64,000 bases of DNA from Pseudomonadota bacterium (lineage in GTDB: Bacteria; Pseudomonadota; Gammaproteobacteria; Burkholderiales; Sulfuriferulaceae): positions 33,623-97,622 of the forward strand of contig JAJYYK010000009.1 of NCBI GenBank assembly GCA_021801025.1. The letters run 5' to 3'. Made by a program: the position numbers and the translations under genes. Of this stretch, positions 26,641-35,968 are shown piece by piece. The notes beneath the pieces are model-generated. The model did no database searches and was not told the origin of the DNA. It was given only the letters and a program-made list of their open reading frames with translations. How positions within the stretch are numbered: position 1 is the first letter of the stretch; every line of letters begins with the position of its first letter.

Positions 26641-27954
26641 TCATGATTTGTGGGTATTGTAAGCGGGAGTACTCACTTCACTCTGTTCAAACACCAACTG
26701 CCCATCCACCAAAGTGTAACGCACCTTACCCCGAACCTCATAACCCATAAACGGTGAGTTTTTACCCAGGCTCTTGAGTGCACCGGACTCAATGCGCCAC
26801 CATGCATCCGGATCAAACACACAAATATCTGCGGCAAGTCCCAATGCAATGCGCCCCACATCCAAACCGAGTACACGCGCTGGGCCGCAGGTAATCGGCG
26901 CCAGCGCTTCAACCAGAGTCAGCGCCTGTTCCTCAGCCCATTTCAAATTCAATGGAAGCAACAATTCCACACCGGCAGCACCAGGTTCAGTCTCGCCAAA
27001 TGGCAGTTGTTTTGTGTCATCATCCACCGGCGTGTGATCAGAGCACAACGCATCAATCACTCCCTCCGCCAACGCCAGACGAATCGCGTCCCTGTCGCGC
27101 AAACTGCGTAATGGGGGAATCAGGTGACAATTGGGATCAAAATAACCGATGTCCATTTCCGACAGATGCAAGTGTTGTGTGCTCACATCACAACTGACAG
27201 GTAGACCTTGCGCTTTAGCCTGCCGCACCATATCAATGGCGGCTGCAGAAGACAGCCGACACAGGTGAACGCGTGCGCCGGTATCGCGCACCAACAGCAA
27301 TGCGGTCATCACAGCGATGGTTTCTGCGGTGGGCGGTATTGCAGGCAACCCCAAACGGGCAGCCACCACCCCATCGTGCGCCACGCCGCCACGAGCCAAA
27401 CAGGCATCCTGAGGGCGCAACCATACCGTCATATCAAAGGTGGCGGCATACTCCAAAGCACGCATCAACACATGTGTATCCGTGATGGCTGCGTCAGCCT
27501 GGGAAAATCCCACGCACCCCGCATCGCGTAATTCCGCCATTTCCGTTAAACGTTCACCAGCCAATTTTTGCGTCAGGGCGCCAATGGGATACACTTTAGC
27601 CAGATTCAGATTTTTTGCCCGGAACTTGAGCATTTCCACCAACCCCGTCTCATCCAGTGGCGGCTCAGTATCTGGCGGACACGACAAACTGGTTATCCCT
27701 CCGGCACAGGCTGCCAGCAATTCAGACTCCAACGTAGCCCGGTATTCATTACCTGGTTCACGTAGTCTGACAGCCAAATCGACCAAGCCGGGACACACCA
27801 CCAAACCCTTCGCATCAATCACTTTGTTCGGATGAAAGCTCTCCGGGGTTTCACCGATAGCAAGCACCTTCCCCGCCGCAATACAAAGATCGCCCACCTG
27901 ATCGAACCCGGATTGCGGATCAATAATTCGCCCTTGTTTAATTTGGATTTTCAT
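26641..27954 (-). CDS. pyrC: Dihydroorotase-like protein PyrC' (metal site degraded)
   Basis: 437 residues of the class I dihydroorotase fold. The strand that should hold the HxH zinc ligands reads LAVRLREPG, so both His are lost, and the carboxy-Lys region is also unlike active enzymes; a DHTP remnant of the late Asp motif remains. In Pseudomonas-type ATCases, a similar inactive PyrC' forms a structural complex with PyrB. The same is inferred here, because the ATG overlaps the end of pyrB. A second, active dihydroorotase must then exist elsewhere in the genome. Confidence 0.88.
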   Translation of the reverse strand: MKIQIKQGRIIDPQSGFDQVGDLCIAAGKVLAIGETPESFHPNKVIDAKGLVVCPGLVDLAVRLREPGNEYRATLESELLAACAGGITSLSCPPDTEPPLDETGLVEMLKFRAKNLNLAKVYPIGALTQKLAGERLTEMAELRDAGCVGFSQADAAITDTHVLMRALEYAATFDMTVWLRPQDACLARGGVAHDGVVAARLGLPAIPPTAETIAVMTALLLVRDTGARVHLCRLSSAAAIDMVRQAKAQGLPVSCDVSTQHLHLSEMDIGYFDPNCHLIPPLRSLRDRDAIRLALAEGVIDALCSDHTPVDDDTKQLPFGETEPGAAGVELLLPLNLKWAEEQALTLVEALAPITCGPARVLGLDVGRIALGLAADICVFDPDAWWRIESGALKSLGKNSPFMGYEVRGKVRYTLVDGQLVFEQSEVSTPAYNTHKS

Positions 27955-28907
27955 CCTTGATTTCCCGCTAATATACTCATTACAGCCATCCGGACAGCAA
28001 TCCCAAACGTCACCTGCGGCAAAATAACAGACTGCTTACCATCAGCCACAGCAGAATCAATTTCTACCCCCCGATTCATCGGCCCCGGATGCATCACAAT
28101 GGCATCCGCTTTAGCATGAGCCAACTTCTCCGCAGTCAAGCCGTAATATTTAAAGTATTCTTGCGAACTGGGCAGGCGCGCACCACGCATACGCTCATTT
28201 TGTAGCCGCAAAATAATCACCACATCCACATCATGCAAACCTGCCGCAAGGTCATGATAGACTTGCACGCCCATTTGCCTCATGTCTCCGGGCAACAATG
28301 TTTTCGGCGCAATCACACGCACCTCAGGCACCCCCAAGGTAGTTAAAGCATGAATCTGCGAACGCGCGACACGCGAATGCAACACATCACCCACGATGGC
28401 CACACGAAGATTATGAAATTCGCCCTTATACTTGCGTATCGTGAACATATCCAGCAAACCTTGCGTCGGATGCGCATGACGACCATCTCCCGCATTCACC
28501 ACATGAATATGCGGCGCCACATGCCGGGCAATCATGTGCGCCGCACCTGACTGTGCATGACGCACCACAAACATATCAGCTTGCATCGCCGCGAGGTTAT
28601 CCACGGTATCCAGCAAAGTTTCGCCCTTGCTTTGACTGGAGGCGCTGATATTAAGATTAATCACGTCCGCCGAAAGGCGTTTGGCCGCGATTTCAAATGT
28701 CGTGCGAGTGCGCGTAGAGGGCTCGAAAAACAGGTTAAAAATTGCTTTCCCGCGCAGAAGCGGCACTTTGCGTACTTCCTGCTGATTCACGGCCACAAAC
28801 CCTTCTGCAGTATCGAGAATATGAATTAACAGGCTACGCGGAAGACCCTCGATAGTCAGTAAATGTTGTAACTCACCTTGCGCATTCAGTTGTGGATTCG
28901 CGCCCAT
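27951..28907 (-). CDS. pyrB: Aspartate carbamoyltransferase catalytic subunit
   Basis: 318 residues. It joins carbamoyl phosphate and aspartate, the first committed pyrimidine step. Visible motifs are the carbamoyl-phosphate loop [12 protein letters not shown] (about 62-73), the [13 protein letters not shown] swinging loop, [14 protein letters not shown], and the late MHPGPMNRG. The stop overlaps the next gene (pyrC') by 4 bp, and the start is next to the pyrR stop, so pyrR-pyrB-pyrC' form one transcription unit. Confidence 0.97.
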   Translation of the reverse strand: MGANPQLNAQGELQHLLTIEGLPRSLLIHILDTAEGFVAVNQQEVRKVPLLRGKAIFNLFFEPSTRTRTTFEIAAKRLSADVINLNISASSQSKGETLLDTVDNLAAMQADMFVVRHAQSGAAHMIARHVAPHIHVVNAGDGRHAHPTQGLLDMFTIRKYKGEFHNLRVAIVGDVLHSRVARSQIHALTTLGVPEVRVIAPKTLLPGDMRQMGVQVYHDLAAGLHDVDVVIILRLQNERMRGARLPSSQEYFKYYGLTAEKLAHAKADAIVMHPGPMNRGVEIDSAVADGKQSVILPQVTFGIAVRMAVMSILAGNQG

Positions 28908-29413
28908 TACAAATCAACCCGTTTCAACATCAATTGCCCATCTTCCTGTCGTATTAAATGGATATGCTGTGTGCCGGGTACTTTCAGAGCAAGACCGGCA
29001 TAATCGGCTGCAATAGGCAATTGACGATCACCGGTACGATCAATCAGTACTGCAAGCCGTATCCGCTGCGGACGACCATAATCAAACAGCGCATTCATGG
29101 CTGCGCGCACTGAACGTCCTGTAAACAACACATCATCCACCAGCAAAATATCCCGCCCCTCCACCTCAAAAGGCAAGCGGGTCGGCTTCACTTGCGTATG
29201 CAGGCCTATTTTTTCAAAATCATCACGGTAAAATGAGATGTCCAAACTGCCATGTGGCATATCGGGATTCAGCAAGGGGTGCAACTTTTCCGCTGCCCAC
29301 ACGCCGCCGGTGTGCATACCCACCAGCACGCTGTTGTCTGTAATATCCGGCAACATTCTGTCGGCAAGTTGCCGTATCAGCGTATCCGCATCAGGTAATG
29401 ACAAATTATTCAT
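28907..29413 (-). CDS. pyrR: PyrR bifunctional regulator/uracil phosphoribosyltransferase
   Basis: 168 residues. The PRPP-binding signature [19 protein letters not shown] (about 92-110) and the [10 protein letters not shown] block are those of PyrR. In Gram-positives PyrR binds pyr mRNA; in proteobacteria the role is less clear and the enzyme may act as a phosphoribosyltransferase. First gene of the pyrR-pyrB-pyrC' unit. The roughly 100-bp region before it shows no obvious attenuator hairpin. Confidence 0.95.
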   Translation of the reverse strand: MNNLSLPDADTLIRQLADRMLPDITDNSVLVGMHTGGVWAAEKLHPLLNPDMPHGSLDISFYRDDFEKIGLHTQVKPTRLPFEVEGRDILLVDDVLFTGRSVRAAMNALFDYGRPQRIRLAVLIDRTGDRQLPIAADYAGLALKVPGTQHIHLIRQEDGQLMLKRVDL

Positions 29414-29518
29414 TTAATTAAAATTTAAAATAAGATCGGCCATCATATTGACTTCATTCTCAGCAGCGGCCATACAACTGCCTGCGTCATCGTTCTAATA
29501 AAAACAGAACTCCCAGGG

Positions 29519-29962
29519 CTACATTTCATGTACATATTCCGGCTCATCAAAATAGAGCTGCAGTATCTGTTGCGCGGCCATTTGGTCAAGCACCTGTTTC
29601 TGGCTGCGTCCGCGCACACCACTTTCGTTTAAGGCCATGCTGGCGGCCGTCGAACTGTAACGTTCATCTACCCAAAAAACCCTTAAGGAGAAACGCCCTT
29701 TTAACCGGCGGGCAAAACGCAGACATGTGGGAGCCAATTCATGTTCACTCCCATCATCCTTCGTCGGCATTCCCACCACCACTAAAACCGGTTGCCACTC
29801 GGCAATAAGTGCGGCGATACGTGCAAACCTGGCCGTATTCCCTTCCACATGGATAGTTTCCAGGGGATGTGCCAAGCCCAATTCTCCATCGCCCACCGCC
29901 ACGCCTATCCGTTTGAGCCCAAAATCAAAGGCCAGCACCGTCCCGTTTTGGCGGTCAAGCAT
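29519..29962 (-). CDS. ruvX: Putative Holliday junction resolvase / pre-16S rRNA nuclease YqgF
   Basis: 147 residues from the ATG at 29962. RNase H-like fold with AFDFGLKRIGVAVGD at the N-terminus (catalytic Asp), VVGMPTKDDGSEHELA, and the conserved VDERYSSTAA. YqgF processes the 5' end of 16S rRNA in E. coli. The frame opens 28 codons earlier inside yqgE, but the ATG fits the family start and overlaps the yqgE stop by 8 bp. Confidence 0.95.
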   Translation of the reverse strand: MLDRQNGTVLAFDFGLKRIGVAVGDGELGLAHPLETIHVEGNTARFARIAALIAEWQPVLVVVGMPTKDDGSEHELAPTCLRFARRLKGRFSLRVFWVDERYSSTAASMALNESGVRGRSQKQVLDQMAAQQILQLYFDEPEYVHEM

Positions 29963-30515
29963 GTCCAGCGTCGTTGGATAAACTCGAATAATCGACGCCG
30001 AGCAAATGGGTGGCGGCGTCCAAACGGGCTTCCACAGGCAAATCAAAAATCACATCGGCTTGCGCGGGCACCGTGAGCCAAGCATTCTGCGCCACCTCAT
30101 TTTCCAACTGTTCGGCATGCCAGCCCGCGTAACCCAAGACCACCATAAATCGCTCCGGACCACCACCTTGTGCCAAAGCATCCAGAATATCACGCGACGT
30201 GGTCAAAGCAAGCTGATCCCCTACCATCAATGTGGACTGCCAGTCCCCTTTGGTTTGATGCAACACAAAGCCCCGTTCGGTTTCTACCGGCCCGCCAAAA
30301 TACAAGGGCCGTTCGCTCAATACTGTATCACCGGAAGTCAAACCGGTTTGAGAAAATAAATCCGACATCCGCATATCGATAGGGCGATTAACGATCACGC
30401 CCAGCGCGCCGTCTTCATCATGTTTGCAGACAAAAGTTAAGGTGCGTGCGAAGCGTGTGTCCTCCATGCCCGGCATGGCAATCAGGAAGTGTCCAGTCAA
30501 GTCAATAGTGTCCAT
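29955..30515 (-). CDS. yqgE: YqgE/AlgH family protein
   Basis: 186 residues from the ATG at 30515. It has LTGHFLIAMPGMEDTRFARTL, the CKHDEDGALGVIVNRP motif, LYFGGPVETERGFVLH and GYAGWHAEQLE, all characteristic of YqgE. Function is unknown in general; AlgH in Pseudomonas affects alginate regulation. The gene is coupled to ruvX, a very widespread pairing, and divergent from dnaB. Confidence 0.93.
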   Translation of the reverse strand: MDTIDLTGHFLIAMPGMEDTRFARTLTFVCKHDEDGALGVIVNRPIDMRMSDLFSQTGLTSGDTVLSERPLYFGGPVETERGFVLHQTKGDWQSTLMVGDQLALTTSRDILDALAQGGGPERFMVVLGYAGWHAEQLENEVAQNAWLTVPAQADVIFDLPVEARLDAATHLLGVDYSSLSNDAGHA

Positions 30516-30689
30516 ACCGGTAATTGTAGCGACCTCTGAGCATAAGCACAATTTATGTACGCATATTGTGAATGAATCCTGTCATTTTTGCATCGGATAT
30601 TCGTGGGTAATTTCAACGCAGCCCCATCAGAGCCCATCAAATAATGCTATGATAAACGTCCTGTTGCAATACCATATTGACTCACCCGC

Positions 30690-32060
30690 ATGGAATTTAC
30701 TGCCGACCCACAACTGACACACATCAAACTGCCGCCCCATTCCGTCGAAGCCGAGCAATCGGTTCTGGGCGGACTGCTACTGGAAAACAATGCATGGGAT
30801 AAAATTGCTGACTTAATCAGCCATCATGATTTCTATCGTCATGACCATCGACTGATTTATCAAACCATCAGCAAACTCATTGAACAGGGAAAACCGGCTG
30901 ACGTCATCACAGTCAGTGAAAGTTTGGACACACTGGGTGAGCTGGGCAATATGGGCGGTTTGCCTTATATGGTGGCCCTGGCGCAAAACACACCTTCTGC
31001 CGCAAACATCCGGCGCTATGCAGAAATTGTGCGCGAACGGGCTATTTTGCGCAAATTGGTCGAAATTGGCACCGACATTTCTGATTCGGCCTACCAGCCC
31101 GCGGGGAAATCAGCCAATGAATTACTCGACCAAGCCGAAAAAAAGGTTTTTGACATTGCCGAAGCGGGTGCACGTGGCCAGCGTGGATTTATTGACCTGA
31201 AATCATTACTGGGCACTGTGGTTGAACGTATTGATGAATTATTCAGTCGCGACAACCAAAGCGATGTCACGGGCATTCCAACGGGATACACGGACCTGGA
31301 TCAAAAAACAGCTGGCCTGCAACCGGGTGATCTGATTATTGTTGCCGGACGGCCCTCCATGGGTAAAACCGCCTTTTCAATTAACATCGGAGAAAATGTC
31401 GCTATCAATACCGGGATGCCTGTGGCCATATTTTCAATGGAAATGGGCGGCTCACAACTGGTCATGCGTATGCTGGGTTCAGTCGGCAGGCTTGATCAAC
31501 AGCGTCTGCGTACCGGGCGCTTGCTGGATGACGATTGGCCTCGTTTGACCTATGCCTTGGGCAAACTGAATGAAGCACCCATTTTCATTGACGAAACCCC
31601 TGCCCTCAACGCCCTGGAACTCCGGGCACGCGCACGGCGACTGCATCGCCAATGCGGCAAACTGGGCCTCATTATCATCGACTATTTGCAGTTGATGTCC
31701 AGCGTGACCAGCGGAGAAAACCGCGCCACGGAAATTTCGGAGATCTCGCGTTCACTCAAAGCACTGGCTAAAGAACTGAATGTTCCGATCATTGCCTTAT
31801 CGCAGCTCAACCGCTCACTGGAGCAACGCCCGAACAAACGCCCCGTCATGTCCGACTTGCGCGAATCGGGCGCTATTGAGCAGGATGCCGACGTAATTTT
31901 GTTCATCTACCGGGATGAAGTCTATAACAGCGATTCTCAAGACAAAGGCAGCGCTGAAATCATTATCGGCAAACAACGTAACGGCCCCATTGGCATGACC
32001 CGTTTAACATTCCTTGCGGAGCATACGCGATTTGAAAATTTTGCCAATGGCCAATATTAA
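30690..32060 (+). CDS. dnaB: Replicative DNA helicase DnaB
   Basis: 456 residues. The N-terminal primase-contact domain (HSVEAEQSVLGGLL) is followed by the RecA-type motor: Walker A in GRPSMGKTAFSINIG near residue 226, SMEMGGSQLVMRML, LIIIDYLQLMSS (Walker B), and SQLNRSLEQRPNKRPVMSDLRESGAIEQDAD. No intein interrupts it. It unwinds the fork as a hexamer. Followed by alr after 11 bp, a common order. Confidence 0.97.
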   Translation: MEFTADPQLTHIKLPPHSVEAEQSVLGGLLLENNAWDKIADLISHHDFYRHDHRLIYQTISKLIEQGKPADVITVSESLDTLGELGNMGGLPYMVALAQNTPSAANIRRYAEIVRERAILRKLVEIGTDISDSAYQPAGKSANELLDQAEKKVFDIAEAGARGQRGFIDLKSLLGTVVERIDELFSRDNQSDVTGIPTGYTDLDQKTAGLQPGDLIIVAGRPSMGKTAFSINIGENVAINTGMPVAIFSMEMGGSQLVMRMLGSVGRLDQQRLRTGRLLDDDWPRLTYALGKLNEAPIFIDETPALNALELRARARRLHRQCGKLGLIIIDYLQLMSSVTSGENRATEISEISRSLKALAKELNVPIIALSQLNRSLEQRPNKRPVMSDLRESGAIEQDADVILFIYRDEVYNSDSQDKGSAEIIIGKQRNGPIGMTRLTFLAEHTRFENFANGQY

Positions 32061-32071
32061 CTGGTTGTAGT

Positions 32072-33139
32072 ATGAGCCGCCCCATTTTTGCACACATAGA
32101 TCGTCAGGCACTGCGGCATAATTTGGATATTATCCGACAACGGGCGCCCAACAGCCGCATTATGGGGGTGGTCAAAGCCAATGCCTACGGTCATGGCCTG
32201 CAAGCCGTGCTGCCAGCACTTGAAACGGCGGACAGTTTGGCGGTGGCCAGTATGGAAGAAGCTTTACAACTGCGTCACCTGGGTTGGAATAAAGCTATTT
32301 TGTTGTTGGAAGGCGTCTTTGAAGCCAGCGAATTAAACGAGTGTATCGCGCAGCAACTTTCTGTTGTCGTGCATCAACGCGAACAGCTTCAAATGCTGCT
32401 GGCACACCAATTCTCAGCACCCTTGCAGGTGTTTGTGAAACTGAATAGCGGTATGAATCGCCTGGGTCTTAATCCCGCAGACTACCATGCAAGCATCCAG
32501 GCCCTACGCCAGGTTCCGATGCTCAGCCACCTCACACAAATCAGCCATTTCGCCACAGCTGATGAAATCCATGGCGTGGCGGAACAAATGCAAGTGATTA
32601 CGCCCCATTTCGCCGCGCACCCTTACCCCATCAGTCTCGCCAACTCTGCCGCCATTTTCCGTCACCCCGACACGCATCGCCAATGGGTTCGTCCTGGTAT
32701 CGCACTGTATGGCGCATCGCCCTTTCAGGGCATTAGCGCAGAAGACTTACAGCTCAAACCCGTCATGACTTTACATAGCCGCATTATTGCCATACAAACT
32801 TTACAGGCGAATCAAGCCGTGGGTTACGGCCAAAACTGGATCGCCAACTGCACCACCCGTGTCGGCATTGTCGCCTGCGGTTACGCGGACGGTTACCCGC
32901 GTCACGCTGGAACAGGCACTCCCATTCTGGTAGAAAATCAGCGCACCCACACGCTGGGTCGCGTTTCCATGGATATGCTGTGCGTCGATTTAACCGGTAT
33001 CCCCAATGCACAAATTGGCAGTCCAGTGGTGCTGTGGGGGGAAGGTTTGCCTGTCGAACAGGTGGCACAAGCTGCGGGCACGCTAAATTATGAATTGCTT
33101 TGCGCACGCGCGCAGCGGGTACCTGAACAAAATACTTAA
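32072..33139 (+). CDS. alr: Alanine racemase
   Basis: 355 residues. A PLP enzyme that makes D-alanine for peptidoglycan. The PLP lysine is in VVKANAYGHGL near residue 34, the second catalytic base Tyr is in VACGYADGYPRH near 267, and substrate-binding blocks VFVKLNSGMNRLG and RPGIALYGASPF are intact. Full length. Ends before a strong bidirectional terminator. Confidence 0.97.
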   Translation: MSRPIFAHIDRQALRHNLDIIRQRAPNSRIMGVVKANAYGHGLQAVLPALETADSLAVASMEEALQLRHLGWNKAILLLEGVFEASELNECIAQQLSVVVHQREQLQMLLAHQFSAPLQVFVKLNSGMNRLGLNPADYHASIQALRQVPMLSHLTQISHFATADEIHGVAEQMQVITPHFAAHPYPISLANSAAIFRHPDTHRQWVRPGIALYGASPFQGISAEDLQLKPVMTLHSRIIAIQTLQANQAVGYGQNWIANCTTRVGIVACGYADGYPRHAGTGTPILVENQRTHTLGRVSMDMLCVDLTGIPNAQIGSPVVLWGEGLPVEQVAQAAGTLNYELLCARAQRVPEQNT

Positions 33140-33207
33140 TCCCTGCCCCTGCCCCCTCTGTGCTTACCATCCCCTGCAATACTTTTTTCTCCTCATCACC
33201 CTCATTA

Positions 33208-33233
33208 AAAAAGCCCCGTTTCCGGGGCTTTTT
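33208..33233. terminator. Bidirectional intrinsic terminator
   Basis: AAAAAGCCCCG (33208-33218) and CGGGGCTTTTT (33223-33233) form an 11-bp stem with a four-base loop, GC-rich at the apex and with A/T runs on both sides. It serves alr on the plus strand and the convergent cytochrome gene on the minus strand. Confidence 0.93.
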
Positions 33234-33258
33234 GTCCAGCGTTCAATCGAACCAAGTT

Positions 33259-33798
33259 TTATTTGGCTGCAGGCGTTGCGGTGGCCGCAGGTGCGCTGGG
33301 CGCAGCAGGCGGTGTAAAGTTCGCGCCACCGGCATTGGCCATATAAGCCACTGCACGTGCTATTTCCAAATCAGACAAATCAGGGTTACCGCCACGAGCA
33401 GGCATACTGCGAATGCCATTCTCGGCATGACTGATCAGGGTTTGATAACCTTGTTTAATACGAGGCGCCCACAATGCCTTGTTGCCAAATATCGGTGCGC
33501 CCAAAGCACCCGGTGTATGACAAGCAGTACATACGGCGTTAAACACCTGCTCGCCAGTCATGTCCACATGCACTTTACTGAGGTCAGCCACAACCAGATC
33601 ACCCACCGGTTTAATGCGCGCATCCACCACTTTCGGATCCATATTTAAGGGTGCGGCAGAAGAATGGCTCATCTGAATCTTAATGACCAAAACGACAATT
33701 AAAATAATTGCAATCAAGGGCGGCAATAACCCCCCCAGCACTGCCGATACAACTTGCATCGGTGTGGTTTTGCTCATTTTGATGTGATCATCACTCAT
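33259..33798 (-). CDS. Membrane-anchored cytochrome c5-family protein
   Basis: 179 residues. An uncleaved N-terminal membrane helix (LLPPLIAIILIVVLVIKI) is followed by one haem c site, CTACH, and the c5-type tail (MPARGGNPDLSDLEIARAVAYMANAGG) with the axial Met. The C-terminus is Ala/Pro-rich. It should sit in the periplasm as an electron shuttle, possibly to terminal oxidases or reductases. GAGGA lies 8 bp before the ATG. Convergent with alr. Confidence 0.88.
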   Translation of the reverse strand: MSDDHIKMSKTTPMQVVSAVLGGLLPPLIAIILIVVLVIKIQMSHSSAAPLNMDPKVVDARIKPVGDLVVADLSKVHVDMTGEQVFNAVCTACHTPGALGAPIFGNKALWAPRIKQGYQTLISHAENGIRSMPARGGNPDLSDLEIARAVAYMANAGGANFTPPAAPSAPAATATPAAK

Positions 33799-33947
33799 TG
33801 TTGTATCCTCAATAAAAAATTAAAAAAATTTTTTGAATTATAACCCTAAATGCAAATTTAATACAAATTAAGGCTATTACACAAGGTGATAATGACAAAT
33901 TAATGTAACCAAAGAATACCTTAACACTGAATCCAACCATGTGTGCA

Positions 33948-33976
33948 TAGACGTATCAGCAGAAATTCGCTATGAT
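33948..33976 (+). promoter_or_regulatory. Predicted sigma-70 promoter of tRNA-Arg
   Basis: TAGACG (33948-33953), 17-bp spacer, TATGAT (33971-33976). The -10 is 5/6. The predicted start is about 7 bp before the tRNA gene. Confidence 0.6.
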
Positions 33977-33989
33977 GGCAACCTCACAC

Positions 33990-34066
33990 GCGCCCGTAGC
34001 TCAGATGGATAGAGTATTGGTTTCCGAAGCCAAGGGTCACTGGTTCGACTCCAGTCGGGCGCACCA
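33990..34066 (+). tRNA. tRNA-Arg (anticodon CCG)
   Basis: GCGCCCGTAGCTCAG at the 5' end pairs with CGGGCGC at the 3' end, discriminator A, CCA encoded. The anticodon arm TTGGTTTCCGAAGCCAA gives CCG. The T-arm has GGTTCGACTCC. 77 nt and intact. A tyrosine integrase gene starts 129 bp downstream, so this gene is the likely attachment site of the adjoining element. Confidence 0.97.
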
Positions 34067-34110
34067 ATGCCCATAATGGTTTCAACTGATTTGCCGATTT
34101 AATATATTAG

Positions 34111-34132
34111 TTTGGTCCATCAATTTGGTCCA
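34111..34132. repeat. Direct repeat TTTGGTCCA next to the integrase
   Basis: Two identical 9-bp copies, 34111-34119 and 34124-34132, separated by 4 bp, lie between the tRNA and the integrase start. Candidate arm-type integrase or excisionase sites. Confidence 0.7.
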
Positions 34133-34167
34133 AGTCAGCATAGCAGATACGAGCGGTTGCTATATAT

Positions 34168-34190
34168 GTAACTCTACCCCTTGGAGTTAC
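34168..34190 (+). promoter_or_regulatory. Hairpin covering the integrase ribosome site
   Basis: GTAACTC (34168-34174) pairs with GAGTTAC (34184-34190) over a 9-nt loop. The Shine-Dalgarno GGAG (34183-34186) lies at the loop/3'-arm boundary, 8 bp before the ATG at 34195. Folding would hide the site and lower integrase translation. Confidence 0.5.
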
Positions 34191-34194
34191 TGTT

Positions 34195-35391
34195 ATGTCA
34201 ATTGATGTCAAACAACGCGGTTCAGCCTGGCGAGCTCGCGTTCGTGCATATGGATATCCCACTAAATCGGCCACATTCGATACACACCGCGAGGCGCACG
34301 ACTGGGCAGTAATTACTCAGGGCGAATATCTTGCCGAGATAAAGAGTGGGAAGTGCCCAAATCCAAAATTGGCTCACGCATCTGAGTCATCCATGGCTAA
34401 ACAAGCATACGCACCCCTTATTTCATCCATATTAAAACATTACTGGAGAACGGCTTTACCCAATAAAGCAAGTTGCGATCAAGAAAAAGGGCGCATCAAA
34501 CGCCTTATCGCGTATTTTTGGAAAAAACACCTGCATGAAGTGACAGAACAATATCTAGAGAACTTCAAAACATTGCGCTTCGCTGGTAAATTGGGAGCAG
34601 GTCGCGGCCGAAAAAACGGAACTGTCTATTTATTGAAAAATCATCACCCCAATACACGAAAACCTGGCACATCTGGAGGAAACGTAAAAAACCCCAGCTC
34701 TCAAACAGTAAGGCATGAACTTGCTTTACTTCGTAGAGCCGTCACATATTGGGGCAGAACGCGGAAGATAAGATTACCTAACGGCCAAAGCATGTTCGAC
34801 CATCCCATCATGACAGTCCCTTTGCCCGATAAAGCTGCTGCTCGCACTCGGCGCTTTACTGACGATGAACTGATCAGGCTGGTGACTTCTATTCACAACC
34901 CAAGCACACGAGCGGCCGTCACCTTTGCAGCATGCACATCACTACGAAGAACTGAAATTTTGACCTTACGCTGGGAAGATCTCGATATTGAACGACGGGT
35001 GATCAAACTACATAGATCAGGATACGCAAAAAAATCAAAGGTAAAAGAGCGTGAGGTTCCCTTAATTCCCGCAGCGATAGAAATACTTACAAGATTGGGT
35101 CTACAAGATGCAGGAACAATCTGGCCGCTGTCACCTGCCTCGTTCACCCAAGCCTTTGGGCGAGCGAAGGAACGGGCGGGATTAAAAGACGCACGTCTAC
35201 ATGATTTACGGCGCGAAGCAATATCTCGGCTCGTGGAAATTTATAATCTGGGGCTGGAAAAAATCATGAATTTCTCGGGTCACAGGGAAACTCGAACGCT
35301 AGTTGAACATTACATGAAACCACAGTCGCAGAATATTGCAGCTGAAATCGCCAAATCTAAGCCGGACATCTTTTTTATTCCATTATTATGA
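34195..35391 (+). CDS. Tyrosine recombinase (integrase)
   Basis: 398 residues. The N-terminal arm-binding and SAM-like core-binding parts cover about 1-215; the catalytic domain follows. Catalytic residues are visible: Arg in SLRRTEILTLRWEDL, Lys in the beta-hairpin region, H-x-x-R in LHDLRREA, His in SGHRET and the nucleophilic Tyr in LVEHYMKP. It should integrate and excise the element at the adjacent tRNA-Arg. Base use is more AT-rich than in the flanking genes. Confidence 0.93.
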   Translation: MSIDVKQRGSAWRARVRAYGYPTKSATFDTHREAHDWAVITQGEYLAEIKSGKCPNPKLAHASESSMAKQAYAPLISSILKHYWRTALPNKASCDQEKGRIKRLIAYFWKKHLHEVTEQYLENFKTLRFAGKLGAGRGRKNGTVYLLKNHHPNTRKPGTSGGNVKNPSSQTVRHELALLRRAVTYWGRTRKIRLPNGQSMFDHPIMTVPLPDKAAARTRRFTDDELIRLVTSIHNPSTRAAVTFAACTSLRRTEILTLRWEDLDIERRVIKLHRSGYAKKSKVKEREVPLIPAAIEILTRLGLQDAGTIWPLSPASFTQAFGRAKERAGLKDARLHDLRREAISRLVEIYNLGLEKIMNFSGHRETRTLVEHYMKPQSQNIAAEIAKSKPDIFFIPLL

Positions 35392-35434
35392 ACGCAGTCA
35401 AAAGCGCATCTGGAAGCCACATGCGGAGCATAAG

Positions 35435-35534
35435 CCTTCAGGGCGAGCACCGAACTGGTAAGGAATGCGAGCGAAGCGATCCTTTGCCGCAACTGGTTTA
35501 AATACGCTTCGGCTCTGGACGGCTGAAGGTTTTT
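35435..35534 (+). ncRNA. Possible structured small RNA in the element
   Basis: CCTTCAG (35435-35441) can pair with CTGAAGG (35523-35529), which is followed directly by TTTTT (35530-35534), as at an intrinsic terminator. The enclosed 80 bases contain smaller complementary pieces (AAGGA with TCCTT) and two copies of AACTGGT. It may equally be the 3' end of the integrase transcript. No known RNA family is recognised. Confidence 0.25.
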
Positions 35535-35629
35535 AGCCTGCCGCCCCGAAATGCGAAATTTAGGGTGGCGCCCACGATTCAAACCCCATCATTTAACTTG
35601 ACCATCAGACCATCAAACCATCAAATTCA

Positions 35630-35658
35630 CTGGCACTACTTACTCTGGTGACTATACT
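35630..35658 (+). promoter_or_regulatory. Predicted promoter of the alpA-like operon
   Basis: CTGGCA (35630-35635), 17-bp spacer, TATACT (35653-35658) form a sigma-70-type promoter with a good -10. Transcription should start near 35665, at the edge of an inverted repeat GGTGCG (35664-35669)/CGCACC (35678-35683) that could be an operator for the element's own DNA-binding protein. Confidence 0.5.
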
Positions 35659-35716
35659 CTGTAGGTGCGTAGTTTTGCGCACCCGATTCCAATAATAATA
35701 AAAACGGAGTATCAGC

Positions 35717-35968
35717 ATGAATTTACTAACAAAAAAAGAAACCGCTGCGAAGTTAAAAGCCAGCACAAGAAGCGTCGAAAACTGGGTAGCTCAGGGCATC
35801 ATTCCTGCGCCTATTTACATTTCTAGACGGGCCCTATGGATTGAAGAATCCATCAATCTCTGGCTTCAAGAAAAAGCCGGTCTACAATCATCTTCAAAAA
35901 AAGAACTATCTAAAGCAAAGCCTGGACGCCCCAGAAACACTCAATTCCGGAAGGAGACTAGAGTATGA
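35717..35968 (+). CDS. AlpA-like helix-turn-helix protein
   Basis: 83 residues. The MerR-like winged helix of AlpA/excisionase proteins is visible in LTKKETAAKLKASTRSVENWVAQGII followed by the wing PAPIYISRRALWIEESINLWL. The C-terminus is Lys/Ser-rich. Such proteins act as excisionases or as activators of integrase genes. AAACGGAGTATC precedes the ATG. The stop overlaps the primase-like gene by 4 bp, so the three downstream genes look like one operon. Confidence 0.85.
   Translation: MNLLTKKETAAKLKASTRSVENWVAQGIIPAPIYISRRALWIEESINLWLQEKAGLQSSSKKELSKAKPGRPRNTQFRKETRV

Larger units (their letters stand above)
35392..35716. other. Gene-free region between integrase and alpA-like gene
   Basis: About 325 bp. 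The first half carries a structured stretch ending in a T-run (35435-35534, listed separately). The second half has the run CCATCA repeated at 35602-35623 and a promoter with an operator-like inverted repeat just before the alpA-like gene. Confidence 0.5.

Noticed and set aside
35600..35625. Repeated CCATCA as a short CRISPR-like or iteron array
   Set aside because: Units are only 6-10 bases and irregular; no spacers.
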